Positions 51,749 through 60,307 of a stretch of 64,000 bases of DNA are shown here, one piece after another. The stretch covers positions 124,001 through 188,000 of the forward strand of contig JAEWTL010000077.1 in NCBI GenBank assembly GCA_023459495.1, in the 5' to 3' direction. The DNA comes from Bacillota bacterium. Its GTDB lineage: Bacteria > Bacillota > Clostridia > Christensenellales > SZUA-584. Within the stretch, counting starts at the first letter, position 1. The number at the start of each line of letters is the position of its first letter. The notes below the pieces were generated by a model. It did no database searches and was not told the DNA's origin. It saw nothing but the letters and a program-made list of their open reading frames with translations. A program made the translations under genes and the position numbers.

Positions 51749-54369
51749 TGCAGCTGTATCCGCCTCTGTTCTGCCGCCGCAAGCTGTTCACGGTAGTTCT
51801 CCAGCTTGTCACGCTCCTGCTGCACCACCTCAGCGGGTGCTTTGCCCGTGAAGCCCGGATTGTTCAGCTTGCCCTCCGCGCGTGCGATCTCGCCCTGCAG
51901 ACGCTTCTCCTCTGCCATAAGGCGCGTGACTTCCTTCTCAATATCAATCAGGTCGCCCAGCGGCATGAAGGCTTCCGCGCCTGTGCCGATGACCGATACG
52001 GCATTCGCGGGAGCTTCCGTTTTGTCCGATATCCAGACGATCTCCGAAACCGACGCCAGCCGTTCGATATACTGCGCGCACATCTCGTAATCGGCCTTCG
52101 TATCCTCCGATGCCAGCAACAGCAGCTTGGCCCTCCGGTTTGCCGGCACGTTCATTTCGGCGCGTATATTGCGGATGCCGCGGATCATCTCCATCACGGC
52201 TTCCATCGCCTTCTCCTCGGCCTTGTATTTCTTGCCCGCCTTGGGCCACGCCGACAGCATGATGCTGCCCTCCGTGCCCGGCATGGTTTGGTAAATCTCC
52301 TCCGTGATGAACGGCATGAACGGATGCAGCAGCTTTAAGGTGTCCTTCATCACCGCGTTCAGCACCGATACCGCTGTGTCCTTCTGCGTTTCATCATTAA
52401 AGCGCGGCTTCGCCATCTCGATGTACCAATCGCAGTACTCGCTCCAGAGGAAGTCATACAGCGTCTGCGCCGCCATGCCCAGCTCAAAGCGGTCGATCAT
52501 CGACGTGACGGTTTTAACCGTCTCGGACAGCCGCGACAATATCCACTTGTCCGCGATATCCAGCTTGCTTTCGTCGATCGGCTGCACCGTATCGCCCGTG
52601 TTCATCAGCACAAAGCGCGCCGCGTTCCATATCTTGTTGGCAAAGTTGCGCGCCGCCAGCACCTTGTCGGTAGAAAAGCGCAGGTCGCCGCCGATGCGTA
52701 CGCCCGTCGCGAGGCTGAAGCGCAGCGCGTCCGCGCCGTACTCTTCGATGACCTCCAACGGGTCGATGCCGTTACCCAGCGACTTGCTCATTTTGCGTCC
52801 CTGTGCGTCGCGCACGAGACCGTGGATGCTCACAAAGTCAAACGGCTTTTGGCCCATGCACTCAAAGCCGGACATGATCATGCGCGCCACCCAGAAGAAA
52901 ATGATATCGTAGCCCGTCACCAGCACGTTCGTCGGATAGAAGTATTCAAGATCGGGCGTCTTATCCGGCCAGCCCAATGTCGAAAACGGCCAAAGACCGC
53001 TGGAAAACCAGGTATCCAGCACGTCCTCGTCCTGCGAGATGTGCGTGCCGCTGCACTTGGGACATCTGTCCGGCATCTCCATCGCCACGGTCATTTCGCC
53101 GCAGTCCGCGCAGTAGTACGCCGGTATGCGGTGGCCCCACCACAGCTGGCGCGAGATGCACCAGTCGCGGATGTTCTCCATCCAGTTGAAGTAGATCGCT
53201 TCGCTGCGCTTGGGCACAAACTTGATGTCGCCATTGCGTACCGCTTCGATGGCGGGCTCGGCCAGCGGCTTCATCGACACGAACCACTGCCGCGAAACGA
53301 GCGGCTCCACCACGCTGCTGCAGCGGTAGCACTCTCCCACGTTATGCTTGTAATCCTCGATCTTGACGAGCAGCCCCAGCGCCTGCAGCTCCTCCACAAT
53401 ACCATTGCGCGCTTCGTCGCGATACTGCCCAGCGTATTTGCCGCCGTTTTCATTGATATAGCCGCGGTCGTCCTGCACGCGGATGATGGGCAGGTTGTGC
53501 CGCATGCCCACTTCAAAGTCGTTCGGGTCGTGTGCGGGCGTAATCTTCACCGCGCCGGTGCCAAATTCGCTCTCCACGTAATCGTCCGCCACCACCGGAA
53601 TGGGCCGGTCCATGATGGGCAGAATGACGTTCTTGCCCACGAGATGCTTGTAGCGCTCGTCGTTCGGGTTCACCGCCACTGCCGTATCGCCCAGCATCGT
53701 CTCCGGGCGCGTCGTGGCCACGACGATGCCCTCACCGCCGTCCTCCGCCGGGTAACGGATGTACCACAGGTGCGAAGCGTGCTCCGCGTATTCCACTTCA
53801 GCATCGGAAAGCGCCGTCTGGCATTCCGGACACCAGTTGATAATGCGTTCGCCGCGATAGATGAGACCTTTCTCATACAGCTTCACGAAGAACGTGTTGA
53901 CCGCTTTGGAGCAGCCCTCGTCCATCGTAAAGCGCTCACGCGACCAGTCGCAGGACGAGCCCAGCTTTCTGAGCTGCTTCACGATACGGCCGCCATATTC
54001 CTTCTTCCATTCCCACGCGCGCTCCAGAAACCGGTCACGCCCCAGCTCCTCCTTGGTGGTGCCTTCCTCGCGCAGCTTGTCAACGATCTTGACCTCCGTC
54101 GCAATGCTAGCGTGGTCCGTACCCGGCAGCCACAGCGCCGCATAGCCCTGCATGCGCTTGGTGCGGATGATCGCGTCCTGCATCATGTTGTCCAGCGCGT
54201 GGCCCATGTGAAGCTGCCCCGTGATGTTCGGCGGCGGGATCACGATGGTGTACGGCTTTTTCTTCGGGTCAATCTCCGCACGAAAATAGCCCTTACCCTC
54301 CCATTCGTCGTAGAGCCGCTGCTCCACCTCTTGGGGTTCATACACCTTGGATAATTCTTTTGCGCACAT
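51745..54369 (-). CDS. valS: Valyl-tRNA synthetase
   Basis: About 874 residues. Class I motifs are HMGH (GQLHMGHALDN) and KMSKS (GRKMSKSLGNG). The editing domain has TTRPETMLGDTAVAVNP. The C-terminal coiled coil (about 810-874) is typical of ValS. The ATG at 54369 follows GGAGG by eight bases. It is controlled by a Val T-box leader and coupled to folC. Confidence 0.97.
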   Translation of the reverse strand: MCAKELSKVYEPQEVEQRLYDEWEGKGYFRAEIDPKKKPYTIVIPPPNITGQLHMGHALDNMMQDAIIRTKRMQGYAALWLPGTDHASIATEVKIVDKLREEGTTKEELGRDRFLERAWEWKKEYGGRIVKQLRKLGSSCDWSRERFTMDEGCSKAVNTFFVKLYEKGLIYRGERIINWCPECQTALSDAEVEYAEHASHLWYIRYPAEDGGEGIVVATTRPETMLGDTAVAVNPNDERYKHLVGKNVILPIMDRPIPVVADDYVESEFGTGAVKITPAHDPNDFEVGMRHNLPIIRVQDDRGYINENGGKYAGQYRDEARNGIVEELQALGLLVKIEDYKHNVGECYRCSSVVEPLVSRQWFVSMKPLAEPAIEAVRNGDIKFVPKRSEAIYFNWMENIRDWCISRQLWWGHRIPAYYCADCGEMTVAMEMPDRCPKCSGTHISQDEDVLDTWFSSGLWPFSTLGWPDKTPDLEYFYPTNVLVTGYDIIFFWVARMIMSGFECMGQKPFDFVSIHGLVRDAQGRKMSKSLGNGIDPLEVIEEYGADALRFSLATGVRIGGDLRFSTDKVLAARNFANKIWNAARFVLMNTGDTVQPIDESKLDIADKWILSRLSETVKTVTSMIDRFELGMAAQTLYDFLWSEYCDWYIEMAKPRFNDETQKDTAVSVLNAVMKDTLKLLHPFMPFITEEIYQTMPGTEGSIMLSAWPKAGKKYKAEEKAMEAVMEMIRGIRNIRAEMNVPANRRAKLLLLASEDTKADYEMCAQYIERLASVSEIVWISDKTEAPANAVSVIGTGAEAFMPLGDLIDIEKEVTRLMAEEKRLQGEIARAEGKLNNPGFTGKAPAEVVQQERDKLENYREQLAAAEQRRIQLQ

Positions 54370-54448
54370 CTGTGTGTCCTCCAAATCTATCGTTCAATAC
54401 ATTGTTTGTTACTACATCAGCCCATGTCATGCCACAAAAAGTCTAAGC

Positions 54449-54520
54449 ATGTCATGCTGAGCACAGCGAAGCATCTTGCTGTATCCAGATCCTTCCTCGC
54501 TTTGCTCGTCAGGATGACAT
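54449..54520. repeat. Inverted dispersed repeat in the valS leader
   Basis: ATGTCATGCTGAGCACAGCG on plus, and the reverse complement of 54487-54520 starting ATGTCATCCTGA, are two arms of a widespread intergenic repeat (TGTCATCCTGAG...GAAGGATCT). Together they form a long hairpin between the T-box terminator and the valS ribosome site. Confidence 0.75.
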
Positions 54521-54537
54521 TATCCGCAGCTTTGCAA

Positions 54538-54771
54538 ATAAAAATCCGTCCTGAAAACAGGACGGATTGTTCCGCGGTACCACCTGGCTTCAAGGCTTAC
54601 GCCTTGCGCTTAATCCCGCTTAACGCGCGGCCCACGCCGACAGCTAATCTCATTCACCATCGGTGCTTGCAAAGCGACTTCAGACACTTCGTTGCGCAGG
54701 GCCCTTTCAGCCGGTGAAGCCCCTCTCTTTTGCGCCGTTTCGCGCCGTACTCCTCTTTGCTCATCGCATTT
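54538..54771 (-). promoter_or_regulatory. T-box riboswitch (valine) upstream of valS
   Basis: The minus strand shows the T-box sequence AGGTGGTACCGCG (54573-54585) and a terminator with an 11-bp stem (54543-54568) followed by TTTTTA. Stem I has an AGTA-like GAGTACGG and AGAGAGGGG. GTC at 54676-54678, in the context GAAGTCGC, fits the valine specifier. Uncharged tRNA-Val would stabilise the antiterminator and turn on valS-folC. Confidence 0.93.
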
Positions 54772-54776
54772 AGAAA

Positions 54777-54805
54777 ATTATAATACAGCCGCAAGGTGCT
54801 GTCAA
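54777..54805 (-). promoter_or_regulatory. Promoter of valS
   Basis: Perfect TTGACA (54800-54805) and perfect TATAAT (54777-54782) with a 17-base spacer on the minus strand, directly before the T-box. Confidence 0.9.
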
Positions 54806-54891
54806 CTACGACCCCGCTAAATGGCTGACCATTGAATAAACCGAAAATTACATTGATTAACCTTGGTTCTCCGTTAACAGTCGTCTGCCGC

Positions 54892-54987
54892 CTATGTCAG
54901 CAGCAGGCTGATGCATACGACTGCGATTGTAATTATCAGAATACCCAAGATCAATATCAATACAGACAGTCGCGCCAACCTCTTCAT
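54892..54987 (-). CDS. Small 31-residue single-pass membrane peptide
   Basis: A short frame starting MKRLARLSVLILILGILI has a basic N-terminus and one hydrophobic helix up to the stop. AGAGAGG lies five bases before the ATG, a good ribosome site. It is alone between the 156-bp-distant membrane-protein operon and the valS promoter. Small size and composition make it hard to prove; it could be a regulatory or toxin-like peptide, or a chance frame. Confidence 0.4.
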   Translation of the reverse strand: MKRLARLSVLILILGILIITIAVVCISLLLT

Positions 54988-55067
54988 AGCAGCCTCTCTA
55001 TTAATGAAGTATGCTGCGACCCTTGGATTATGTTATTCGAATTGGCCCGCATTCATCATTTTATTTA

Positions 55068-55490
55068 TTACATCTCCTTCTGATAACGCGCCATGAAGAT
55101 GAACGTGAGTATATGGTACACCAGAAACACCCCGATGACGCATAGCGTCGTCCACAGCGGCGCGTCGAAGAGCACCATAACGAACGCCAGCGCGATGGTA
55201 AACCACCGGGTAATGTCCGCGGATGCCGCCTTGGCTTTCGCGTTGATCATCACGTTGCGCTCATCCTTGCTTTCGATGTCCGCCTGCTTTGCCAGCTCCG
55301 GTTTTTTCTCCATCTGCCGGAGGACAGCGAGATTGGAAATGCTCATCCCTATCAAGCCCGCGCCGATACCCAGCATCACGCCCTGAATCGCTTTCTGCGC
55401 TTCCGTGCCGAACAAGAAGCTCAGTCCAATCAGCGCAATGCCCACGATCAACAGCGATATAAATATCCACTTCTTTTTTCTTGCCGTCAT
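55068..55490 (-). CDS. Small membrane protein paired with an XRE regulator
   Basis: About 140 residues. Two hydrophobic helices lie near the N-terminus (about 8-50), then a charged middle (QADIESKDERNVMINAKAKA) and two more helices (about 93-135). The ATG at 55490 follows the stop of the HTH gene by one base. Pairs of a 66-residue XRE regulator and a DUF2178-like membrane protein are common in Firmicutes; the function is unknown. Confidence 0.7.
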   Translation of the reverse strand: MTARKKKWIFISLLIVGIALIGLSFLFGTEAQKAIQGVMLGIGAGLIGMSISNLAVLRQMEKKPELAKQADIESKDERNVMINAKAKAASADITRWFTIALAFVMVLFDAPLWTTLCVIGVFLVYHILTFIFMARYQKEM

Positions 55491-55491
55491 A

Positions 55492-55692
55492 TCATTTCTC
55501 CTCCTCATAGATGAATACCTCTTCCACCTGCAGTCCAAAGTACCGCGCGATTTTAAACGCCAGCAGGATGGACGGATTGTACCGCCCGTTCTCCAGCGAC
55601 CCGATTGTTTGGCGCGACACCTCCAGCGCCGCGGCCAGCTCCTCCTGACGGATGCCGCGATGCTTACGCAGTTCCTCCAGCCTGTTCTTCAT
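55492..55692 (-). CDS. XRE-family HTH regulator
   Basis: 66 residues, essentially one helix-turn-helix: IRQEELAAALEVSRQTIGSL, then ENGRYNPSILLAFKIA. It resembles short regulators that control the adjacent membrane protein. A palindrome GGAAAG/CTTTCC overlaps its promoter region, so autoregulation is likely. Confidence 0.88.
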   Translation of the reverse strand: MKNRLEELRKHRGIRQEELAAALEVSRQTIGSLENGRYNPSILLAFKIARYFGLQVEEVFIYEEEK

Positions 55693-55708
55693 GCACCCCT
55701 CCTACTAT

Positions 55709-55724
55709 GGAAAGTTCGCTTTCC
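55709..55724. promoter_or_regulatory. Operator palindrome of the XRE gene
   Basis: GGAAAG-TTCG-CTTTCC is a perfect inverted repeat just downstream of the -10 element. A half-related copy (GGAAAGCGAGC) overlaps the -35 at about 55756-55768. Confidence 0.6.
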
Positions 55725-55727
55725 ATT

Positions 55728-55756
55728 ATAATATCGCGGCATGGCAAAAATGTCAA
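55728..55756 (-). promoter_or_regulatory. Promoter of the XRE/membrane protein pair
   Basis: TTGACA (55751-55756) and TATTAT (55728-55733) are spaced by 17 bases on the minus strand. Confidence 0.75.
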
Positions 55757-55879
55757 GCTCGCTTTCCATTTTTCGCGTTGATCATTTCGGAGTGCCGGTT
55801 TGCAACTTATACTTTTCAATAAATCGGGAGTGTAGTGTGTACAAAAGAATCCGCTAACAGTTCTAATGTATAACAATAT

Positions 55880-55916
55880 AAAAGGAGTGTTTTGTGCGGA
55901 TGCACCCCAACACTCC
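55880..55916 (-). terminator. Terminator after the chemotaxis receptor gene
   Basis: GGAGTGTT and AACACTCC form an 8-bp stem with a TTTTAT tail on the minus strand, 64 bp beyond the stop. Confidence 0.75.
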
Positions 55917-55979
55917 CTCCAGCATTTCTTTTAATATCTCAGAACGATCCATCCTTGAGATGGAAATCACAAGACCTAT

Positions 55980-58055
55980 TCAATACTTCCCATACTCAGT
56001 ATCATTAAGATCAATCACAGGGCTGTCTTCAAATTGATCTTCAGATTCCAGTATTGGGGCAATTGAAGTCTCAGGCTGCCCGGTGATGCTATATTCCCGT
56101 AACGTAAACTGCCTCACCATATCCTTCAGCAATTCCGCCTGGCTTGAAAGCTCTTCCGCCGCTGCTGCCGCTTCCTCGGACGTTGCCGAGTTGGTTTGCA
56201 CGACCTGGCTCATCTGCTCAATACCACGATTGACCTGCGTAATCGCCGCTGCCTGCTCGTTGGATGCTGATGCGATATCCGCTACAAGCTGTGCCGCCTT
56301 TTCAACACTATCCACAATCTTTGAAAGTGCTGTTGCTGTTTCGTCAGCCATCCTGGTGCCCGCTGCAGTCTTTTTAATGGAGCCTTCTATCAGTTCCGTT
56401 GTCTGTTTTGCCGCATCCGCACTCTTTGCCGCAAGGTTTCGCACTTCCTCAGCGACCACTGCAAATCCCTTGCCATGCATACCTGCGCGCGCAGCTTCTA
56501 CCGCTGCGTTGAGGGCGAGAATATTGGTCTGGAACGCGATATCATCGATTACCCTGATGATCTTGCTGATGTTTGCCGACGACTCGTTGATATCCTCCAT
56601 CGCCCGCTGCATCGCCCGCATTTGTTCGGACCCCTGAGCAGCGTTGTTCTTTGCTTCGATCGTCAGTTTGTTGGCATTTCCCGCGTTAACCGCATTTTGA
56701 CGTGTCTGCTCTGCTATCTGCGTTACGGAAGCAGTGAGTTCTTCAATAGATCCCGCTTGTTCCGTTGCGCCTTGCGAGATTTCCTGGCTTCCCGCAGATA
56801 CCTGCTGCGTACCAGAAGTGACCTGTTCTGCAGCGGTATTAATGCCTGCCATGGTCTCATTCAATGAGTTTATAATATCGTTGATTGATTCCTTAACTCT
56901 AATAAAATCGCCCTGATATTCAGAGGAAATGCCGACATTGAGATTCCCGCCGGACATTTCCCCGAGCGTTTCGGATATCTCTCCAATTACGCGTTTAAGC
57001 TGATCGATCGTGGAATTCATCGAATCTTTGAAGCGGCCAAAATCGCCCTTATAATCCCCCTGAATACTTCTCTCGAGGTCGCCCAGCGACATTGCCTGCA
57101 TCGAAGTCATCGCCTCTTTTATAGGCTCCACGATGGCATCCAATGTTCCGTTCATACCCTCTACGATTTTACGATATTCTCCTTCGTGCTTAGAGGCGTC
57201 CGCGCGAACGGAAAGATCACCCCTTGCAGCAGCTTCGGTCAGAATCTCCGCATCGGAGGTGAGGGCTTGCAGCGCCTTTATAATACCTCTCATGGATGCA
57301 AACAACTTTCCGATCTCATCCTTCTGTTCGAAAGCTGTTTTCGTGATATCAGTATCGCCCGACGCTACCTGGTCAGCAACCTCCGAAGCAAGCCTAATCG
57401 GTTTGCTGATCATTCTTGCTACGAATATACCAAGAACTATTGCACTTGCAACCGCAAGCGCAACAACGATTATCATAACCGTAATGATCCAATTCATCCT
57501 GGCTTGCTGATTGGCTTGTTCGGTATTCGCAGCCGCGGCATCACTCGAGACAGCTTTATAGATTGCGGTAGAGAGTGCGGAAACAGCCAAAGCGCAGTTG
57601 TTTGATGCGAGGAGTGTTTTCGCTTCGTCAAAATCCCCTTGTTTTCCAGCCTCTATCACTTCATCACGAGTCTCAACATAGCTGCCCATCGCCATCTGAA
57701 TATCCTTGTATAATGCCAAGGATTCTTCTGTTGTACAAGTCTCCTTGAATTTCTCCAGGTTTTTCTGCAAGCTTGTATCCGATGTCGCAATGCCATTGGC
57801 AGCGGATTCCGTCTTTTCAAGGTCTTCATAGATAACGATATCGCGCAAAAGCGCGCGTTGCTTTTGAAATTCGCCTAATACGTACCCTAAATACCCCTGT
57901 GATTCGCCATAACTCGTAAAAATTTGATTGCTTCTCTTGTTCATATCTTCGAGCGATATAATTCCAAAAGCCCCTACACAGCCTGCTATAAGCGCAACAA
58001 TTAAGAAACCAGTAATAAGCTTAGCCGATATCTTTAAATTCTTATACCATTTCAT
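55980..58055 (-). CDS. Methyl-accepting chemotaxis protein
   Basis: 691 residues. TM1 is at about 12-33, a four-helix-bundle-type sensor at about 35-185, TM2 at about 190-212, HAMP units at about 213-400 and the signalling domain at about 410-670. The hairpin tip reads IDDIAFQTNILALNAAVEAA. It passes ligand signals to CheA/CheW, and no che or fla genes are in the window. It lacks a C-terminal CheR-binding pentapeptide. Confidence 0.92.
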   Translation of the reverse strand: MKWYKNLKISAKLITGFLIVALIAGCVGAFGIISLEDMNKRSNQIFTSYGESQGYLGYVLGEFQKQRALLRDIVIYEDLEKTESAANGIATSDTSLQKNLEKFKETCTTEESLALYKDIQMAMGSYVETRDEVIEAGKQGDFDEAKTLLASNNCALAVSALSTAIYKAVSSDAAAANTEQANQQARMNWIITVMIIVVALAVASAIVLGIFVARMISKPIRLASEVADQVASGDTDITKTAFEQKDEIGKLFASMRGIIKALQALTSDAEILTEAAARGDLSVRADASKHEGEYRKIVEGMNGTLDAIVEPIKEAMTSMQAMSLGDLERSIQGDYKGDFGRFKDSMNSTIDQLKRVIGEISETLGEMSGGNLNVGISSEYQGDFIRVKESINDIINSLNETMAGINTAAEQVTSGTQQVSAGSQEISQGATEQAGSIEELTASVTQIAEQTRQNAVNAGNANKLTIEAKNNAAQGSEQMRAMQRAMEDINESSANISKIIRVIDDIAFQTNILALNAAVEAARAGMHGKGFAVVAEEVRNLAAKSADAAKQTTELIEGSIKKTAAGTRMADETATALSKIVDSVEKAAQLVADIASASNEQAAAITQVNRGIEQMSQVVQTNSATSEEAAAAAEELSSQAELLKDMVRQFTLREYSITGQPETSIAPILESEDQFEDSPVIDLNDTEYGKY

Positions 58056-58498
58056 TATTCGGAGACTCCTTCTGTCTTTCTGTTGATGTTTCCTTGGATG
58101 CTTTTTTGACTAGCTCGATAGATTCAGACTCGTTCCTTACAACGTTCTATACAAAATAGTCAATCTTCGCTTTCTCTCATTTTTTATGGTTTCTTTTCGT
58201 CCAAATAGCGCTCCCTTCTTTTTTGTGCCGGATAGCGTCAGTATGTTGTATAAAACACTCTACTAATAATATCGTCACTAAACGTTGACATATTAGCATG
58301 ACTTTTGTCACCCTGCTTACGCACTGGCTTTCTTCTTAAACTATTGAAGGCCATATTCATTTTAATACAAAGGTAGACAGTAAGTTTAATTGCCATTAAA
58401 AAATGCGCTATAATGAAACCGCGCATTTCCGTGCATCGATTGCGAGGACGATCCTATGCGATACTGGTACACTGCCAATATGAAAGGAGCTTTTGCGA
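58056..58498. other. Divergent intergenic region
   Basis: 443 bp between the chemotaxis receptor and the AraC regulator genes. It is AT-rich and I see no gene. The only strong structure is the 8-bp inverted repeat around a TATAAT at 58401-58428. Confidence 0.6.
58401..58428 (+). promoter_or_regulatory. Palindrome flanking a -10 element ahead of the AraC gene
   Basis: AAATGCGC (58401-58408) and GCGCATTT (58421-58428) flank TATAAT (58409-58414). This looks like an operator over the promoter of the AraC gene. On the minus strand the same sequence with its T tail could be a terminator, but no minus gene lies upstream to need it. Confidence 0.45.
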
Positions 58499-59359
58499 AT
58501 GGAATGGCTGGAGAGGCTTAATCAGGCAGTCGGATACATCGAAGACCATCTGGAAGGGGATATTGACTACGACGCTGCGGCGCACATCGCGTGCTGCAGT
58601 ACGTTTCACTTCCAGCGGATGTTCTCGTACATCGCGGGCGTCCCGCTGTCGGAATACATCCGCCGACGGCGCATGACGTGCTCGGGGCTGGCCCTGCAGC
58701 GCAGCGAAGAAAAAGTGATCGATCTCGCGTTGCGCTACGGGTACGACTCCCCCACCGCGTTCACCCGCGCATTTACGGGAGTGCACGGCATGCCGCCGTC
58801 CGAAGCGCGCCGCGCCGGAGTCATGCTCAAGGCCTACCCTCGCATCAGTTTCCGCATTACGATCAAAGGAGACACAGAAATGAACTACCGTATCGAACAC
58901 AGGGAAGCGTTTCGTATCGCGGGTGCCAAACGGCATTATTGTTTGGACGCGGAAGAAAGTATGGCGCAGGTGCCGCTATTCTGGGGTGAGGCCGCCGCAA
59001 ACGGCACAATACAAACGCTCTGTACCCTGCCTGCTGCCGAGCCCTGCGGTATCCTCGGCGTATGCACCAATATGGTCGATAAGGATTTCGACTACTTCAT
59101 CGCATGCGCAACGGACGCGCCATTACCGGAGGGCATGGAGGCCTGCACAGTGCCCGCCTGCACCTGGGCAATCTTCGAATGCATCGGGCCCATGCCGGAC
59201 GCGATTCAAGACCTGCAGCGGCGCGTCATTGCCGAATGGCTACCCGCCTCAGGATATGAATACGCCGACGCACCCGACATCGAGGTCTACACGGAGGGCG
59301 ACATGAACGCCACCGATTATCGCTGCGAGGTTTGGCTGCCCATCGTTAAAAAACCGTGA
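58499..59359 (+). CDS. AraC family regulator with GyrI-like effector-binding domain
   Basis: About 286 residues. The N-terminal two helix-turn-helix units (about 8-108) include DYDAAAHIACCSTFHFQRMF and VIDLALRYGYDSPTAFTRAF. Residues about 128-286 form an effector-binding domain like that of Rob/SoxS-type and BmrR-type proteins (YRIEHREAFRIAG; CEVWLPI at the end). AAAGGAG precedes the ATG at 58499. It is the only plus-strand gene of this region. Confidence 0.9.
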   Translation: MEWLERLNQAVGYIEDHLEGDIDYDAAAHIACCSTFHFQRMFSYIAGVPLSEYIRRRRMTCSGLALQRSEEKVIDLALRYGYDSPTAFTRAFTGVHGMPPSEARRAGVMLKAYPRISFRITIKGDTEMNYRIEHREAFRIAGAKRHYCLDAEESMAQVPLFWGEAAANGTIQTLCTLPAAEPCGILGVCTNMVDKDFDYFIACATDAPLPEGMEACTVPACTWAIFECIGPMPDAIQDLQRRVIAEWLPASGYEYADAPDIEVYTEGDMNATDYRCEVWLPIVKKP

Positions 59360-59407
59360 CCCTTTAAGCGTGGTACGGAATCCGCATATGGTTAAAAAAC
59401 GTACAAA

Positions 59408-59437
59408 AAAGCGGGGCTCCCTGTGCAGCCCCGCTTT
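59408..59437 (-). terminator. Terminator between convergent genes
   Basis: A perfect 11-bp stem, AAAGCGGGGCT with AGCCCCGCTTT, is followed by six T on the minus strand; it serves the minus-strand membrane protein gene and possibly also the AraC gene. Confidence 0.85.
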
Positions 59438-59462
59438 CCCATTTTCACTGGCTTGCGTAATG

Positions 59463-59828
59463 TTATTGTCCTTCGCTCGCTGAGTTCTTTTGTTCGTCTT
59501 TTCCTGACGTGGCCATTTTCACGATGATGCTGGTAATCGGTATGGCGAAGAAGATGACCCAACAGACGCGCCATGCTCCCTCTACCAAAAAACCGATCAG
59601 CAGGAAGCCTATCGTGGCAAGCAACGAGACGATGCCCGTCACCATTCCCTGCACATCCTTCCTTCCCCGTACGATGCCCACGATCATAGACGTGACCGGT
59701 ATCAGCAGAAACACCAGCCATGTGGGATGCCAGATCCCTTTGATTAAGCCAATCAGTAAAAACGCCACCGTACAGAGCAATGCCACCAGCCCAGTGATTG
59801 AATCTCCAACCGCTTTATTTCTGCTCAT
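59463..59828 (-). CDS. Small four-helix membrane protein with internal duplication
   Basis: 121 residues. Two similar halves each hold two helices and a basic GRKD or SGKDE end: ITGLVALLCTVAFLLIGLI with IPVTSMIVGIVRGRK, and VTGIVSLLATIGFLLIGFL with IPITSIIVKMATSGK. It probably arose by duplication of a two-helix unit. The function is unknown. Confidence 0.7.
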   Translation of the reverse strand: MSRNKAVGDSITGLVALLCTVAFLLIGLIKGIWHPTWLVFLLIPVTSMIVGIVRGRKDVQGMVTGIVSLLATIGFLLIGFLVEGAWRVCWVIFFAIPITSIIVKMATSGKDEQKNSASEGQ

Positions 59829-59864
59829 ACAGCCCTCCTTATATATAAGGCATATGATCGCGCC

Positions 59865-60173
59865 TTATTTCTTTTTAAGCTCCTCGATCTCCTCTTCCAC
59901 CTCTTCCGCACCTTCCGCGTAGAAGTGTTCCTCGTCAGGTGCAAGCTCCTTCAAAAGGCGCAGAAACTCACCCGCGTGCACGCGCTCCTCATTGGCAATA
60001 TCCTCAAGCACGGCGATAGCCAGCTTGTTGCTGGTCGACTCCGCGAGCTGCATGTACATCTGGATCGCTTCATATTCAGCGGCCACCATAAAGCGAATGG
60101 CGCGCACCAGCTCGGCATCAGTCAACTTGCGGTCATTCTTAAGCCCGGAAAGGCCATTGCTAAATTCAGGCAT
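59865..60173 (-). CDS. Encapsulated-ferritin-like (EncFtn) iron-binding protein
   Basis: 102 residues, two helices. The metal residues expected in a dimeric ferroxidase site are present: E in AAEYEAIQMY and the ExxH of ANEERVHAGEF. The tail is very acidic (EEVEEEIEELKKK). The size and motif match encapsulin-associated ferritins, where two chains make one iron site. No encapsulin shell gene is nearby. A free rubrerythrin-like role is the alternative. Confidence 0.75.
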   Translation of the reverse strand: MPEFSNGLSGLKNDRKLTDAELVRAIRFMVAAEYEAIQMYMQLAESTSNKLAIAVLEDIANEERVHAGEFLRLLKELAPDEEHFYAEGAEEVEEEIEELKKK

Positions 60174-60250
60174 TCAGTTTCTCCTTCGTTTTTCCTTATT
60201 ATATCAGTTACTATACGGGGATGTAAACGACGACTGCGCCATATCCGAAA

Positions 60251-60290
60251 TAAAAAAGAGCTTGCAGCCTCACATGGCGGCAAGCTCTTT
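60251..60290 (-). terminator. Terminator after rplL
   Basis: A perfect 11-bp stem, AAAGAGCTTGC with GCAAGCTCTTT, is followed by six T-rich bases on the minus strand, 18 bp after the rplL stop. It ends the ribosomal operon before any rpoB. Confidence 0.88.
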
Positions 60291-60307
60291 CATTTGAATC
60301 GGGTTTC

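Noticed and set aside
52822..54354. 510-codon plus-strand frame antisense to valS
   Set aside because: valS is certain from its motifs and T-box; the opposite frame has only low-complexity basic sequence.
58238..58426. Minus-strand frame of 62 codons upstream of the chemotaxis receptor
   Set aside because: No ribosome site; it covers the inverted repeat and -10 element of the divergent AraC gene and has no domain.
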